From assembly GCA_001577135.1 (NCBI GenBank), contig LSCK01000077.1, positions 1 to 6,813 on the forward strand: a stretch of 6,813 nt of DNA. Direction: 5' to 3'. Positions 6,535 to 6,813 of this stretch are shown piece by piece (position 1 is the stretch's first letter; each line of letters opens with the position of its first letter). This stretch comes from Cloacimonetes bacterium TCS60. Its GTDB lineage: Bacteria; Cloacimonadota; Cloacimonadia; JGIOTU-2. A program made the position numbers and the translations under genes. Under the pieces are notes generated by a model, which saw only the letters and a program-made list of their open reading frames with translations, was not told the origin of the DNA and made no database searches.

Positions 6535-6628
6535 ATTCATGTTATAATTATGGACTTTTTTGTGAAATGGCTGAAATACTGTCAAGTTTTACACCCTGCA
6601 GTTGCAAGCGATGAAAAGCCAAAAAATC
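6535..6628. other. Intergenic region between the partial barrel gene and tRNA-Phe
   Basis: A 94-nt gap. Apart from the -10-like words before the tRNA and an isolated TTGACA, I see nothing defined. There is a CTGCAG palindrome near 6597, but no hairpin with a T-run that would end the barrel transcript. Confidence 0.6.
6541..6552 (-). promoter_or_regulatory. Candidate -10 region for tRNA-Phe
   Basis: On the minus strand CATAAT (6552-6547) runs into TATAAC (6546-6541), 6 nt before the tRNA 5' end. Both are one or two changes from TATAAT. No good -35 word lies 16-18 nt upstream; a perfect TTGACA at 6585-6580 is 27 nt from CATAAT, too far. Using TATAAC, transcription would begin almost at the first tRNA base. 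Confidence 0.35.
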
Positions 6629-6813
6629 TTATAGAGAAAATCCAATTCCAGCTCGAGCTGAATTATATTTTCCCATGGAATACTCCATGAGGAAATCGAC
6701 CAACATAATTCTCAATCGAGCTCCAAGGTTAAAACGCAATTCATTCTCAGTTTTGATCTCAAATTCAATTGAGTCGCTAGTCCCGTCTTTATCGTAATTG
6801 GCTTTAAAAGTAG
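6629..6813 (-). CDS. Probable outer-membrane beta-barrel protein, C-terminal 60 residues only
   Basis: Reading leftward from 6811, an open frame of 60 codons ends in TAA at 6631-6629; the start lies beyond the window. The peptide begins TFKANYDKDGTSDSIEFEIK, continues through two alternating strand-like stretches (LRFNLGARLRIML and VDFLMEYSMGKYN) and ends ARAGIGFSL. This is the look of the last barrel strands of an outer-membrane protein, and YN-x-ARAGIGFS resembles the end of DUF6588-type barrels of FCB bacteria. The YDKDG turn could be an exposed loop. The last residue is Leu rather than the usual Phe. It shares strand with the downstream tRNA and pdxA, separated by 94 nt with no visible terminator. 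The family name is tentative, but a coding frame with envelope-protein character is well supported. Confidence 0.75.
   Translation of the reverse strand, partial: TFKANYDKDGTSDSIEFEIKTENELRFNLGARLRIMLVDFLMEYSMGKYNSARAGIGFSL

Noticed and set aside
6580..6585. Perfect TTGACA upstream of tRNA-Phe as its -35 box
   Set aside because: The nearest -10-like words are 27 and 33 nt away, and nothing resembling a -10 lies at 15-19 nt.
1..6813. Mobile element, defence or toxin-antitoxin system
   Set aside because: No transposase, integrase, nuclease-defence or toxin-like gene is present. A tRNA is present, but no attachment-site repeat or integrase was seen near it.

Overview
The window is AT-rich bacterial DNA. 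The most likely source is a Gram-negative, diderm member of the FCB superphylum (Bacteroidota-Fibrobacterota-Cloacimonadota-like lineages). The reasons are a large lipoprotein whose mature N-terminus has the APxWxVxLxLPLxN style start, a PorV/OmpP1-like outer-membrane barrel with a WN(S/P)A signature, and a third barrel C-terminus with a YN-x-ARAGIGFSL ending. The phylum is inferred from family style, not proven.

Layout: one gene runs rightward (1-468, the C-terminal half of a PLP-dependent low-specificity threonine aldolase, cut by the window edge). Everything else runs leftward. In transcription order these are: the last 60 codons of a probable outer-membrane barrel protein (6813-6629); tRNA-Phe(GAA) (6534-6462); pdxA (6443-5502) overlapping rnhB (5505-4894) by 4 nt; a 177-nt AT-rich gap with a good Shine-Dalgarno and a candidate promoter; a 982-aa repeat-built lipoprotein (4716-1768); and, one nucleotide later, a 433-aa outer-membrane barrel protein (1766-465). 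The barrel gene meets the threonine aldolase gene tail to tail with a 4-nt overlap.

Functionally there are two groups. The first is housekeeping: tRNA-Phe, PdxA (vitamin B6 synthesis) and RNase HII, probably one transcript or closely spaced ones. The second is an envelope pair: an exported lipoprotein made of six diverged ~135-aa modules, plus a barrel protein translated from the same message, with its ribosome-binding site inside the last codons of the lipoprotein gene. This pair is the least understood part of the window. Two of its modules (A-B) appear to have been duplicated as a unit, and its N-terminus also carries three 17-residue repeats in exact register.

I see no CRISPR array, insertion sequence, toxin-antitoxin or defence gene, and no convincing intrinsic terminator. 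The lipoprotein-barrel pair is the best candidate for something undescribed.
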